Assembly: GCA_038211475.1 (NCBI GenBank)
Contig: JBBQVN010000099.1
Coordinates: 1-13,199, forward strand
Origin: JANYBT01 sp038211475
GTDB taxonomy: Bacteria; Acidobacteriota; Terriglobia; Terriglobales; Acidobacteriaceae
DNA length: 13,199 bases
Reading direction: 5' to 3'
The position numbers were made by a program, and so were the translations under genes. Each line of letters starts with the position of its first letter. Positions within the stretch are counted from its first letter, which is position 1. Below, in pieces: positions 7,381 to 13,001 of the stretch. The notes under the pieces are model-generated. The model did not search any database. It was not told the DNA's origin and was given only the letters and a program-made list of their open reading frames with translations.

Positions 7381-8403
7381 TTACAAAAATAGTTTGCTGA
7401 CCGAGGTCTCTTCGTGGATGGACTGGATGGCCCGTCCAATTAAGCCCGCGATCGATAGCACTTTGATCTTGGTTAAGTCTTTGGCCGCTTGTGACAGCGG
7501 GATGGTATTGGTCACCACCACTTCCGTGATGGCCGAATTCATAATGTTCTCTACCGCCGGCCCCGACAGCACCGGATGCGAGGCGCAGGCATACACCGAA
7601 CTGGCGCCGTTGCTCATCAAGGCTTCCGCCGTCTTTGCCAGCGTTCCCGCCGTGTCAATCAGATCGTCAATCACCAGACAAGTGCGGTCGCGAACGTCGC
7701 CGATCACGTGCATCACTTCGGCCACGTTCATCTCCACCCGCCGCTTATCCACAATGGCCAGAGCGGAATCCATCTTCTTGGCGAAAAAGCGCGCCCGCTC
7801 CACGCCTCCCGCATCCGGCGAAACTACCGTCAAGTTCGGCAAATTCAACTTCTTAAAATGGTCCACCAACACCGGCGACGCAAACAAATGGTCCACCGGG
7901 ATATTAAAAAATCCTTGCAACTGCGGCGCATGTAAATCCACCACCAACGCCCGGTCGGCCCCCGCGGTCGTCAGCAGGTCAGCCACCAGCTTTGACGAGA
8001 TGGGCACTCGCGGCTTGTCTTTCCGGTCCTGCCTGGCATAGCCGTAATACGGAATCACTGCCGTAATCCGCCGCGCCGACGCCCGCTTCAATGCGTCCAT
8101 CATTAACAGCAGTTCCATCAGGTGCATGTCCACCGGATGACAAGTGGGCTGCATCAGGAAAACATCGAAACCGCGCACGTTCTCCTGTATCTGCACGTAC
8201 GCTTCGCCATCTTTGAAACGCGTCACCAGCGCCTGGCCGCGGGTCATGCCCAGAAACTGGCAAACCTCTTCGCATAACGGCTCGTTCGCCGTACCGCAAA
8301 AAATCTTCAACCGGTCGTCCATCCGGGCGCGCTGCGGCTTGCGTTCCGTTTTCGCGTCAACGCCTGGCAGTTTTTCCGTGGCTGTCGCAATCGTGGTGGA
8401 CAT
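7381..8403 (-). CDS. prs: Ribose-phosphate pyrophosphokinase (PRPP synthase)
   Basis: Makes phosphoribosyl pyrophosphate from ribose-5-phosphate and ATP, feeding purine, pyrimidine, His, Trp and NAD synthesis. 340 residues against about 310-320 for class I enzymes. The catalytic core starts near M28 (MDDRLKIFCGTANEPLCEEV); residues 1-27 are a polar extension. Visible motifs are KDGEAYVQIQENVRG, the flexible-loop region PYYGYARQDRKDKPRVPIS, the metal-binding VVDLHAPQLQGFF, and the PRPP-binding loop V-I-D246-D247-L-I-D-T-A-G-T254. The ATG at 8403 has GAGG about 9 nt upstream; M28 is the alternative start. It lies 104 nt downstream of tRNA-Gln in the same direction. Confidence 0.97.
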   Translation of the reverse strand: MSTTIATATEKLPGVDAKTERKPQRARMDDRLKIFCGTANEPLCEEVCQFLGMTRGQALVTRFKDGEAYVQIQENVRGFDVFLMQPTCHPVDMHLMELLLMMDALKRASARRITAVIPYYGYARQDRKDKPRVPISSKLVADLLTTAGADRALVVDLHAPQLQGFFNIPVDHLFASPVLVDHFKKLNLPNLTVVSPDAGGVERARFFAKKMDSALAIVDKRRVEMNVAEVMHVIGDVRDRTCLVIDDLIDTAGTLAKTAEALMSNGASSVYACASHPVLSGPAVENIMNSAITEVVVTNTIPLSQAAKDLTKIKVLSIAGLIGRAIQSIHEETSVSKLFL

Positions 8404-8507
8404 CGTTTGCTACCTCAAACCGGGAGTCAACGACTCAGCCCTGCTTAACCAAATCAGGGGAGCTTCTTGCGGCCCACTCTCTGATTCCTGTTCCACCAAA
8501 CAAATTT

Positions 8508-8581
8508 TGGCTGGGCCGCTAGGATTCGAACCTAGACAAAGTGCTCCAAAGGCACTTGACCTACCATTAGTCGACGGCCCA
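8508..8581 (-). tRNA. tRNA-Gln (anticodon UUG), CCA encoded
   Basis: The 74-nt cloverleaf reads on the minus strand. The acceptor stem is TGGGCCG/CGGCCCA with U1-A72 and discriminator G73, both typical of tRNA-Gln. The D arm is GACTAATGGTAGGTC. The anticodon stem AGTGC/GCACT holds loop CTTTGGA, with anticodon TTG at 8549-8547. The variable loop is 4 nt and the T arm is CTAGG-TTCGAAT-CCTAG. The 3' CCA is encoded (8510-8508). It sits 44 nt after ispE and 104 nt before prs, same strand, with no obvious terminator on either side. It may therefore be cut out of a longer transcript. Confidence 0.97.
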
Positions 8582-8625
8582 GTAAACTTTGCCGACCTCC
8601 GGGACGTTGCCCCGACCCTAATTCT

Positions 8626-9609
8626 TCAGCCGGCCAAAAAAGTCTTCTTGCGCAACTGTCCTCGGCTCAGCGTCACGGTGGCTTGCGCCGGTGTGCCACT
8701 GCTTACGATTCTGGCTGCTGCACTCGTGGCGTCTTCCCTGGTTCGGAATAAGCCATACAGCGTCGAGCCGGAGCCCGACAAAGATGCATAGACAGAACCT
8801 GCACGCCGCAAGGCCTGTTTCAAGTCTCGTAATTCGGGATACTCAGGAAAGACGACTCTTTCGAAGTCGTTTTCGATCCCGGTACGGACAAGGTCGAGAA
8901 GCAGGCTCCCAACCCGGCTCCCACCACTTGCAGGAGCACCGGATAGCGTAGATCCAACACTCGACAGTGTACTCACTCTGCCGGCGAACCTTTTAAGTCT
9001 ATCGGATGCCTGCTCCGCCGTCAATTCCCCGTATTCTTTTGCAGCCCATCGATCCCACTCCGCAAAAGCATGTGGCGTCGCCACACCAATTTCCGGCGTC
9101 ACCACGACCATCGGGATGGCTGGCAAGTCCGGCAGCGCATAAACATTCTCGCCCCTGCCCACCCCCATCACCGTACCCCCGATTAGGAACAAGGGCACAT
9201 CCGATCCCACCTCGGCTGCAATCGCCAGCCTGTCTTCGTGACGCAACTGCTTTCCGCTCGCCCGCTCCAAGCCCAAGAGCGTCGCGGCGGCATTGCCTGA
9301 TGCTCCCCCCAATCCCCCTTGCACCGGCAGTCGTTTCTCAATCTCGATGACGACCTTGGTTTTCAGCTTGAGGGCCTGTAGCACCTTCTCGGCCATCCGC
9401 CAGCAGGTGTTGCTCTGGTCGCGCGGGACTCGCGGGTCCGAGCACCGCAGTTCAATCCCCCGGCCACGTTCCAGCGTTATGTGCACCACATCGTGCAGCG
9501 CAATGGTTTGGTACACCGTGCGCAATTCGTGAAATCCATCCCGCCGCAAGGGTCCGATGCACAGGCCTAGATTGATTTTGGCGAATGAACGCAGGCTGAC
9601 TGGCTTCAT
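8626..9609 (-). CDS. ispE: 4-diphosphocytidyl-2-C-methyl-D-erythritol kinase
   Basis: GHMP-family kinase that phosphorylates CDP-methylerythritol in the non-mevalonate (MEP) isoprenoid pathway. 327 residues, slightly longer than the usual 280-310. The N-terminus SLRSFAKINLGLCIGPLRRD has the AKINL motif with Lys11. The ATP loop is LPVQGGLGGASGNAAATLLG (about 94-113). GSDVPLFLIGG places the catalytic Asp at D137. The C-terminal YASLSGSGSTLYGLF is the third GHMP motif. A Ser/Gly-rich stretch around 205-230 (STLSSVGSTLSGAPASGG) looks like an insertion and accounts for the extra length. There is no Shine-Dalgarno sequence before the ATG, and a -10-like TACAAT lies only 8 nt upstream. First gene of the cluster. 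Confidence 0.96.
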   Translation of the reverse strand: MKPVSLRSFAKINLGLCIGPLRRDGFHELRTVYQTIALHDVVHITLERGRGIELRCSDPRVPRDQSNTCWRMAEKVLQALKLKTKVVIEIEKRLPVQGGLGGASGNAAATLLGLERASGKQLRHEDRLAIAAEVGSDVPLFLIGGTVMGVGRGENVYALPDLPAIPMVVVTPEIGVATPHAFAEWDRWAAKEYGELTAEQASDRLKRFAGRVSTLSSVGSTLSGAPASGGSRVGSLLLDLVRTGIENDFERVVFPEYPELRDLKQALRRAGSVYASLSGSGSTLYGLFRTREDATSAAARIVSSGTPAQATVTLSRGQLRKKTFLAG

Positions 9610-9617
9610 GCGGGATG

Positions 9618-9623
9618 ATTGTA
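9618..9623 (-). promoter_or_regulatory. -10 element of ispE, consistent with a leaderless mRNA
   Basis: TACAAT (5 of 6 to TATAAT) on the minus strand, ending 8 nt before the ispE ATG. Transcription starting 7-9 nt downstream would begin at, or within 2 nt of, the A of the ATG. No ribosome-binding site is present in the 20 nt upstream, which fits. No clear -35 hexamer is seen. Confidence 0.35.
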
Positions 9624-9674
9624 TCGAAGCCAGACTGCATTCTGGAGGCGGAAGCGCGCCTTGCCGTTCGGGGG

Positions 9675-9746
9675 GGCGTGCCCGGTGCAGCCTCTCCGCG
9701 GCACACTCAGGTTCGTTACCGCGCAGATTTTGACCTAGGGCACGCC
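9675..9746. repeat. Long-range inverted repeat in the GloVer-ispE gap
   Basis: GGCGTGCCC (9675-9683) is the reverse complement of GGGCACGCC (9738-9746), separated by 54 nt. It lies in the 185-nt gap between the stop of the GloVer gene and the ispE start. No T-run follows, so a terminator role is unclear; otherwise the gap looks empty. Confidence 0.25.
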
Positions 9747-9794
9747 TTATTCTATCCGGCGCGCCGCCCGTCTCTAGTTTCAGCTTGCCGCCGG

Positions 9795-11045
9795 CTACGG
9801 CGTAATCTCAAAAACCGTGCCGGCTCCAAACGCGCCGCCTGCGCCCGTGACTCCGAACAGGTGGCCGGCCCCGTCCAGAAAGGGGGTGCCCCAAGGGTTG
9901 GCTCCGTCGCTGCCTGCAAAAGCGTGTTCCACACTGAACGTCCAGCTTCCATCCGGGTTCGGAATCAGCTTATAAACGGTTCCTAGTCCATAAGTGCCGC
10001 CGATAGAAGTGGTGCCATAAAGGTTGCCAGCTGTATCGCGCACCAGTTGGCTGGCCGGCATGCCTCCGTCTCTATTGACCCTGAACTGATGCAACACCCG
10101 GTAGCTCCAGGTATCGCTCGGACCGGGTGTCAGTTCAAAGACAACGCCGGAGTTGTCGACTCCTCCGCTCTCGGTCGCTCCGAACAAATTGCCGCGGTCG
10201 TCGAAAATCAATCCTATGACGGCAGGATCCGATCCGCCAATGCCACCGTCGAACCTGTGGATGACTTTCAATGTCCACTTGCCATCCGCGCTGGGTATCA
10301 GCTTGAAGACAATTCCGCAAATTCCCACTGGATCACAATATCCGGGCACGTGATTTCGTGTAGTCCCGTAGAAGTTCCCTGCATCGTCTGGGATCAAGCC
10401 CGACCACGAGGCGCATGCCGGTTTGCCCGTGAAGGAGTAAATCACAGAGAAGGTCCACTTGTTAGCAGACCCTGGCGTCATTTTAAATAGCGACCCGCAT
10501 TCATGGTACGCCCCGCCCGAAGAGTTCCCGTACAAATTGCCTTTCGCATCGAAGTACGGTGTGGTGTAGGGACCCTGTCCATCGCGTCCCGCGGTAAAAC
10601 TATGGATCACGCTCTGCGTCCAGCCCCCGCTTGAATCGGGAGTTAACTTGAAAAGTACACCCCAGTTATAAGTGCCGCCCTGATAAGTGTGCCCATAAAT
10701 ATTGCCTGCCGCGTCGAAAGCGAGGGAGCCCCAATTGGGTCCGCCCCCATCGTTCCCACCAGTGAAGTTGTAAATCACAGCCTGGGTCCAGCTTCCGTCG
10801 GCGTTCGGGCTCAGCTTGAAGACGACACCCTGGTCGAACGTCCCGCCTAGGAGAGTAGTGCCGTACATAGTGCCTGCCTGGTCAAGCAGCAAGCCCTCGC
10901 GTGGCTGGGAACCATCGACCCCGCCCGTGAATGAATAAAGAACCTTCTCACTACTGATGCCTGCCGCAGCGGAAACCAGCATCAGAGTAGTCCCAACAAC
11001 GACCAGAGCCGCGCTCGCCGCTCTTAAAGACTTTCTCCAATTCAT
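9795..11045 (-). CDS. Secreted GloVer-repeat protein (TIGR03803-type tandem repeats), probable seven-bladed beta-propeller
   Basis: 416 residues. A signal peptide covers about 1-28 (basic MNWRKSLRAAS, hydrophobic ALVVVGTTLMLVSAA). The rest is seven tandem units of about 55 residues. Each has a strand like VIYSFTGG, then DG..P..GL..D.AGNLYGTT, then GG.....GVVFKLTP. NLYGTT-like cores are at 59-64, 115-120, 170-175, 224-229, 286-291, 341-346 and 395-400. FKLTP-like ends fall at about 80, 136, 191, 251, 307, 362 and 416. The protein stops exactly at the end of repeat seven, with no sorting tail. Unit four is longer and has extra Cys residues. This matches the GloVer repeat known from acidobacteria, verrucomicrobia and cyanobacteria. 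Function is unknown; an extracellular binding or scaffold role is inferred. The frame is open back to 11333, but the signal peptide and ribosome-binding site support 11045. Confidence 0.88.
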   Translation of the reverse strand: MNWRKSLRAASAALVVVGTTLMLVSAAAGISSEKVLYSFTGGVDGSQPREGLLLDQAGTMYGTTLLGGTFDQGVVFKLSPNADGSWTQAVIYNFTGGNDGGGPNWGSLAFDAAGNIYGHTYQGGTYNWGVLFKLTPDSSGGWTQSVIHSFTAGRDGQGPYTTPYFDAKGNLYGNSSGGAYHECGSLFKMTPGSANKWTFSVIYSFTGKPACASWSGLIPDDAGNFYGTTRNHVPGYCDPVGICGIVFKLIPSADGKWTLKVIHRFDGGIGGSDPAVIGLIFDDRGNLFGATESGGVDNSGVVFELTPGPSDTWSYRVLHQFRVNRDGGMPASQLVRDTAGNLYGTTSIGGTYGLGTVYKLIPNPDGSWTFSVEHAFAGSDGANPWGTPFLDGAGHLFGVTGAGGAFGAGTVFEITP

Positions 11046-11051
11046 AAACAT

Positions 11052-11057
11052 TCCTCT
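11052..11057 (-). promoter_or_regulatory. Ribosome-binding site that fixes the GloVer start
   Basis: AGAGGA on the minus strand, 6 nt before the ATG at 11045. The in-frame ATG at 11051 touches this site and could not use it. This selects the MNWRK start over the MFMNWRK start and over the much longer frame. Confidence 0.7.
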
Positions 11058-11080
11058 TTTCACTTGAGTTAAATACGAGG

Positions 11081-11109
11081 ATTCTAGGCGTGACCGCTCG
11101 TTTTGTCGG
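11081..11109 (-). promoter_or_regulatory. Sigma70-type promoter for the GloVer gene
   Basis: The -35 CCGACA (11109-11104; 4 of 6 to TTGACA) and -10 TAGAAT (11086-11081; 5 of 6 to TATAAT) are spaced by exactly 17 nt. Predicted transcription start is near 11074, giving a leader of about 30 nt that contains the ribosome-binding site. Confidence 0.45.
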
Positions 11110-11350
11110 TGATGTTCAGCACGATATCCTGTGACAAAAGGGCTCGGCTCTAGCCGTTTAACCCGGTGCATTGGTTGACCGAGGCGGTTTAGTAAAGGAT
11201 CGATGCCGAAGGTCTCGCAACGAGGCCATCCGCACCCTAAATCCGTCATTCTCGGATTCCAGAGTATTAAACGGCAAACCTCATTGCACTGGAGTTGCTG
11301 AGAGATGGTTATGATCTGGAATTCATTTCTCACAAGCCAAAAATGAAGAC
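11110..11350. other. Intergenic DNA between the cysteine-rich gene and the GloVer promoter
   Basis: With the promoter and leader this makes a 305-nt stretch without a gene. I see no convincing coding frame, RNA or terminator in it. A short plus-strand frame after 11270 reads like protein (LELLRDGYDLEFISHK) but has no ribosome-binding site and runs antisense into the next gene. Confidence 0.5.
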
Positions 11351-12007
11351 TCAGGGGACGATGAGCCGGCTGCCGCCGTCCTGCCCGGACGCCTGCACTC
11401 CGCTCTTCTCCGGAAACTGCTGCAACAGAAAGTCCACGAAAGCTCTGGACTTGGGCCTGCCGTTGCTCCTCACCAGCGCGGTCCGCAGCAGGAACACCAC
11501 CGTCTTCAAAACGTCCTCGTCGCGGAGTCGCGCCGCGCCCAGTTGCTGCTGCTCCGCCTGACGGAACTCGTCCACCATCCTGCCGATTTCCTGGGTGATT
11601 CGCTGGTGAGCGATATTCGTCGTCGGGGTTTCGTAGTACAGGCTGGAATTCACCAGGGTCCGGTAGCGCTCCGCCAGGGATATCAGCGAGTCAGTCAGGT
11701 CGCGGTCCACCAGCGCGCGATCCTGCCGCACGCTCTTGACCAGCGCATACGCCAATCCTGTAATTAAATGTTCGTGCCGACGCGAGAACGCATCATCCAA
11801 TTCCACCTGCCAAAAAAATTCTTTGGCATCGTACTCCTCGGCCCGCCGCGGCTTCTCGTGCGCTCTGGCTTGCTGCAAATACACGCAGTCCGACGGGCAA
11901 TCCAGAGTCACCTCGCGCTGCTCGCCGCAACACTGCGGGCACATACGCCCGTGGATGGCGGGGCAAAACCGCTTTTCTTTCCGCTCATTGCAAATCGCAC
12001 AACTCAC
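11351..12007 (-). CDS. Unrecognised protein with N-terminal eight-cysteine (zinc-knuckle-like) domain
   Basis: I do not recognise the family. 218 residues from the GTG at 12007. Residues 1-45 hold eight cysteines (3, 6, 15, 23, 26, 27, 37, 41) in the pattern CxxC-8-C-7-CxxCC-9-CxxxC, including CPAIHGRMCPQCCGEQRE and DCPSDCVYLQQAR. That is enough for two zinc sites. The rest (about 46-218) is Cys-free, charged and predicted helical by eye (ALVKSVRQDRALVDRDLTDS, QRITQEIGRMVDEFRQAEQQ), with no signal peptide or membrane segment, so the protein is probably cytoplasmic. The GTG at 12007 sits 7 nt after AGGAG; an in-frame GTG at 12013 is too close to that site. The start overlaps the stop of a small upstream frame (GTGA). 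A zinc-stabilised adaptor or nucleic-acid/protein-binding role is a guess only. Confidence 0.8.
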   Translation of the reverse strand: MSCAICNERKEKRFCPAIHGRMCPQCCGEQREVTLDCPSDCVYLQQARAHEKPRRAEEYDAKEFFWQVELDDAFSRRHEHLITGLAYALVKSVRQDRALVDRDLTDSLISLAERYRTLVNSSLYYETPTTNIAHQRITQEIGRMVDEFRQAEQQQLGAARLRDEDVLKTVVFLLRTALVRSNGRPKSRAFVDFLLQQFPEKSGVQASGQDGGSRLIVP

Positions 12008-12150
12008 GCACACACTCCTGAGACCTTGGCATCACTGCTTTGTCGATCACCCGCTTGGTGATCACTGTCGGCATCACTGCTTTGTCGATCACTGCTTTCG
12101 CAACAATGCTTTTTAATCATTGCCTTGATTTGCCGAAGGAGAACCTGCAT
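12004..12150 (-). CDS. Candidate 48-residue small protein with DRQSSDA repeats, overlapping the cysteine-rich gene
   Basis: The minus-strand frame from ATG 12150 to TGA 12006-12004 encodes 48 residues: a basic start (MQVLLRQIKAMIKKHCCESS), then DRQSSDA twice, separated by DSDHQAG, ending KVSGVCA. Its TGA overlaps the GTG start of the downstream gene as GTGA, a common sign of translational coupling. The internal DNA repeats have unit lengths of 12 or 15 nt, so the frame is kept throughout. Against it: only a weak AGG site lies upstream of the ATG, the frame continues upstream into an intergenic repeat, and the composition is low-complexity. It could instead be a non-coding repeat. ATG 12120 would give a 38-residue version. 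Confidence 0.3.
   Translation of the reverse strand: MQVLLRQIKAMIKKHCCESSDRQSSDADSDHQAGDRQSSDAKVSGVCA
12015..12019 (-). promoter_or_regulatory. Ribosome-binding site of the cysteine-rich gene
   Basis: AGGAG on the minus strand, 7 nt before the GTG at 12007 but only 1 nt before the GTG at 12013. It therefore decides the start. It lies inside the overlapping small frame. Confidence 0.65.
12028..12092. repeat. Degenerate 15-nt tandem repeat with a 23-nt exact direct repeat
   Basis: The 23-nt sequence at 12028-12050 recurs exactly at 12070-12092. Both begin GGCATCACTGCTTTG. The whole stretch out to about 12120 is made of units like ATCACTGCTTTGTCG, with spacings of 15, 15, 12, 15 and 15 nt. Within it, GATCACC (12045-12051) and GGTGATC (12057-12063) form a 7-bp hairpin with a 5-nt loop. 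It lies directly upstream of the cysteine-rich gene. Confidence 0.8.
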
Positions 12151-12180
12151 TAGAGGGACCTGCAATTCTTGCACAAATTT

Positions 12181-12206
12181 GTCATCCTGAGCGCAGCGAA
12201 GGACCT
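12181..12206 (+). repeat. Dispersed intergenic repeat phrase, first copy
   Basis: The plus strand begins GTCATCCTGAGCGCAGCG and continues with AAGGACCT. From memory, this phrase is common between genes in acidobacteria and some other phyla. A diverged partial copy (GTCATCCCGAGCGCAG) lies at 12305-12320. Confidence 0.55.
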
Positions 12207-12270
12207 GCTTTAAACCCTATGCCCCCTGTAGTGGTAAAAGCCTTTGCCCTATTGCGACCTGTGCCGGTCT

Positions 12271-12298
12271 TGAAACTTGAAACTCGAAACTCGAAACT
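12271..12298 (+). repeat. Four-copy 7-nt tandem repeat
   Basis: TGAAACT twice, then CGAAACT twice, with no gaps (4 x 7 nt). Its minus-strand translation (FEFRVSSFK) is of a kind I associate with spurious annotated proteins, so it is treated as non-coding. Confidence 0.8.
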
Positions 12299-12304
12299 GC
12301 TTTT

Positions 12305-12320
12305 GTCATCCCGAGCGCAG
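12305..12320 (+). repeat. Dispersed intergenic repeat phrase, second partial copy
   Basis: GTCATCCCGAGCGCAG, identical to the first 16 nt of the copy at 12181 except for one C/T change. It is in the same orientation, and the 7-nt tandem repeat lies between the two copies. Confidence 0.5.
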
Positions 12321-12551
12321 TTGCATTTCGCAAACAAACTGGTAGTGACGCGGGGACCGGTCACTCACCCACTCCGAAACCGGCCGATCATGTCCGCTCT
12401 GCCCCGCGGAAACCGAAAAACACGGGCAATACCAAGCTTTTCAACCGACGACCTCGCTCAACCATGCTGTTTACGGGTATGTCCAACCATGTACCTTCTG
12501 GATAACCGCTAAAAATGCGGTGATTATTATGTTTTTTCCACAGGATAGGGG

Positions 12552-12557
12552 TATAAG
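12552..12557 (+). promoter_or_regulatory. Possible -10 element of the HU gene
   Basis: TATAAG (5 of 6 to TATAAT) about 50 nt before the HU ATG. The A/T-rich block upstream (12521-12538) lacks a good -35 hexamer at standard spacing. A second -10-like TATTAT lies at 12525-12530. Confidence 0.3.
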
Positions 12558-12607
12558 ATGCGTCGATAGGGCACAAATCAAGCAATTCCATTTCAAGAGG
12601 AGGATTC

Positions 12608-12907
12608 ATGGCTTCTGGCATGACCAAAACTCAACTCACTCGTCACCTGGCTGAAAAGCTCGAACTCCCTAACAAGACGGTGGCATCGTTCCTGGAACAA
12701 CTGGCCGACGTCGCTGTGAAGGAAACTAAAAAGAACGGCGTGTTTGTCGTTCCCGGCTTGGGCCGTCTGGTGAAGGCGCAGCGCAAGGCCCGCATGGGAC
12801 GCAACCCGCAAACTGGCGAACCGATCCAGATCAAGGCCAAGACCGTCGTGAAGTTCCGCGTCGCCAAAGCCGCCAAAGATGCGATCGCGCCCCCCAAGGC
12901 CAAATAG
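12608..12907 (+). CDS. HU-family DNA-binding protein
   Basis: Small nucleoid protein that bends and compacts DNA as a dimer. 99 residues, a little over the usual 90. The N-terminal helices (MTKTQLTRHLAEKLELPNKT, FLEQLADVAV) form the dimer body. The beta-arm region carries the family signature around GRNPQTGEPIQI, after VFVVPGLGRLVKAQRKARMG. The C-terminus is Lys/Ala/Pro-rich (APPKAK). An AGAGGAGG site lies 4 nt before the ATG at 12608, which favours this start over the in-frame ATG four codons later. This is the only plus-strand gene and appears to be transcribed alone. HU and IHF subunits cannot be told apart here. Confidence 0.95.
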   Translation: MASGMTKTQLTRHLAEKLELPNKTVASFLEQLADVAVKETKKNGVFVVPGLGRLVKAQRKARMGRNPQTGEPIQIKAKTVVKFRVAKAAKDAIAPPKAK

Positions 12908-12933
12908 TTTCAGACACTTCCGCTCAATGGAAA

Positions 12934-12966
12934 AAGGCCGGCTGGCATAGCTGGCCTTCGTTTTCT
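12934..12966. terminator. Bidirectional terminator between the HU gene and hemB
   Basis: A 10-bp stem, AAGGCCGGCT (12934-12943) with AGCTGGCCTT (12949-12958), has one G-U pair and a 5-nt loop. On the plus strand it is followed by CGTTTTCT; on the minus strand by TTTTT-CC, formed by the A-run at 12931-12935. It can therefore end both the HU transcript and the converging hemB transcript. Confidence 0.75.
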
Positions 12967-13001
12967 GCTCGACTTGCTGCACACCGCCTGCGAACCGCCG
13001 T

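Larger units (their letters stand above)
12151..12607. other. Repeat-rich intergenic region between the cysteine-rich gene and HU
   Basis: No convincing gene is present. The region holds two copies of a GTCATCC-GAGCGCAG repeat phrase, a four-copy 7-nt tandem repeat, a small hairpin (ACCGC at 12505-12509 with GCGGT at 12517-12521), two CAACCATG copies 25 nt apart (12459, 12484), and the HU promoter region at its right end. Short frames crossing it have low-complexity translations and no ribosome-binding sites. Confidence 0.6.

Noticed and set aside
6074..8041. A 655-codon plus-strand open frame antisense to pth, rplY and prs
   Set aside because: It runs opposite three clearly conserved genes, its translation is Ser/Thr/Cys-rich without domain-like motifs, and it has no ribosome-binding site. 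It is a by-product of GC-rich codon use.
8508..8581. tRNA-Gln as an integration (attachment) site
   Set aside because: There is no integrase, no repeated tRNA 3' fragment and no foreign-looking DNA next to it; the flanking genes are core genes.
11046..11333. 96-residue N-terminal extension of the GloVer protein
   Set aside because: It would bury the signal peptide, lies over the predicted promoter, and has no ribosome-binding site; the 11045 start is better on all counts.
11271..11345. Plus-strand peptide LELLRDGYDLEFISHK as a gene remnant
   Set aside because: The stretch is short, has no start signal, and continues only as antisense of the cysteine-rich gene; the likeness to protein is probably chance.
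12028..12120. Short CRISPR-like array
   Set aside because: Only two exact 23-nt copies exist, the intervening DNA is itself the same degenerate 15-nt unit rather than unique spacers, and there are no cas genes.
12219..12512. 97-codon plus-strand frame and the 60-codon minus-strand frame opposite it
   Set aside because: Both cross the tandem and dispersed repeats and lack ribosome-binding sites; the minus frame contains the FEFRVSSF string I associate with spurious proteins.
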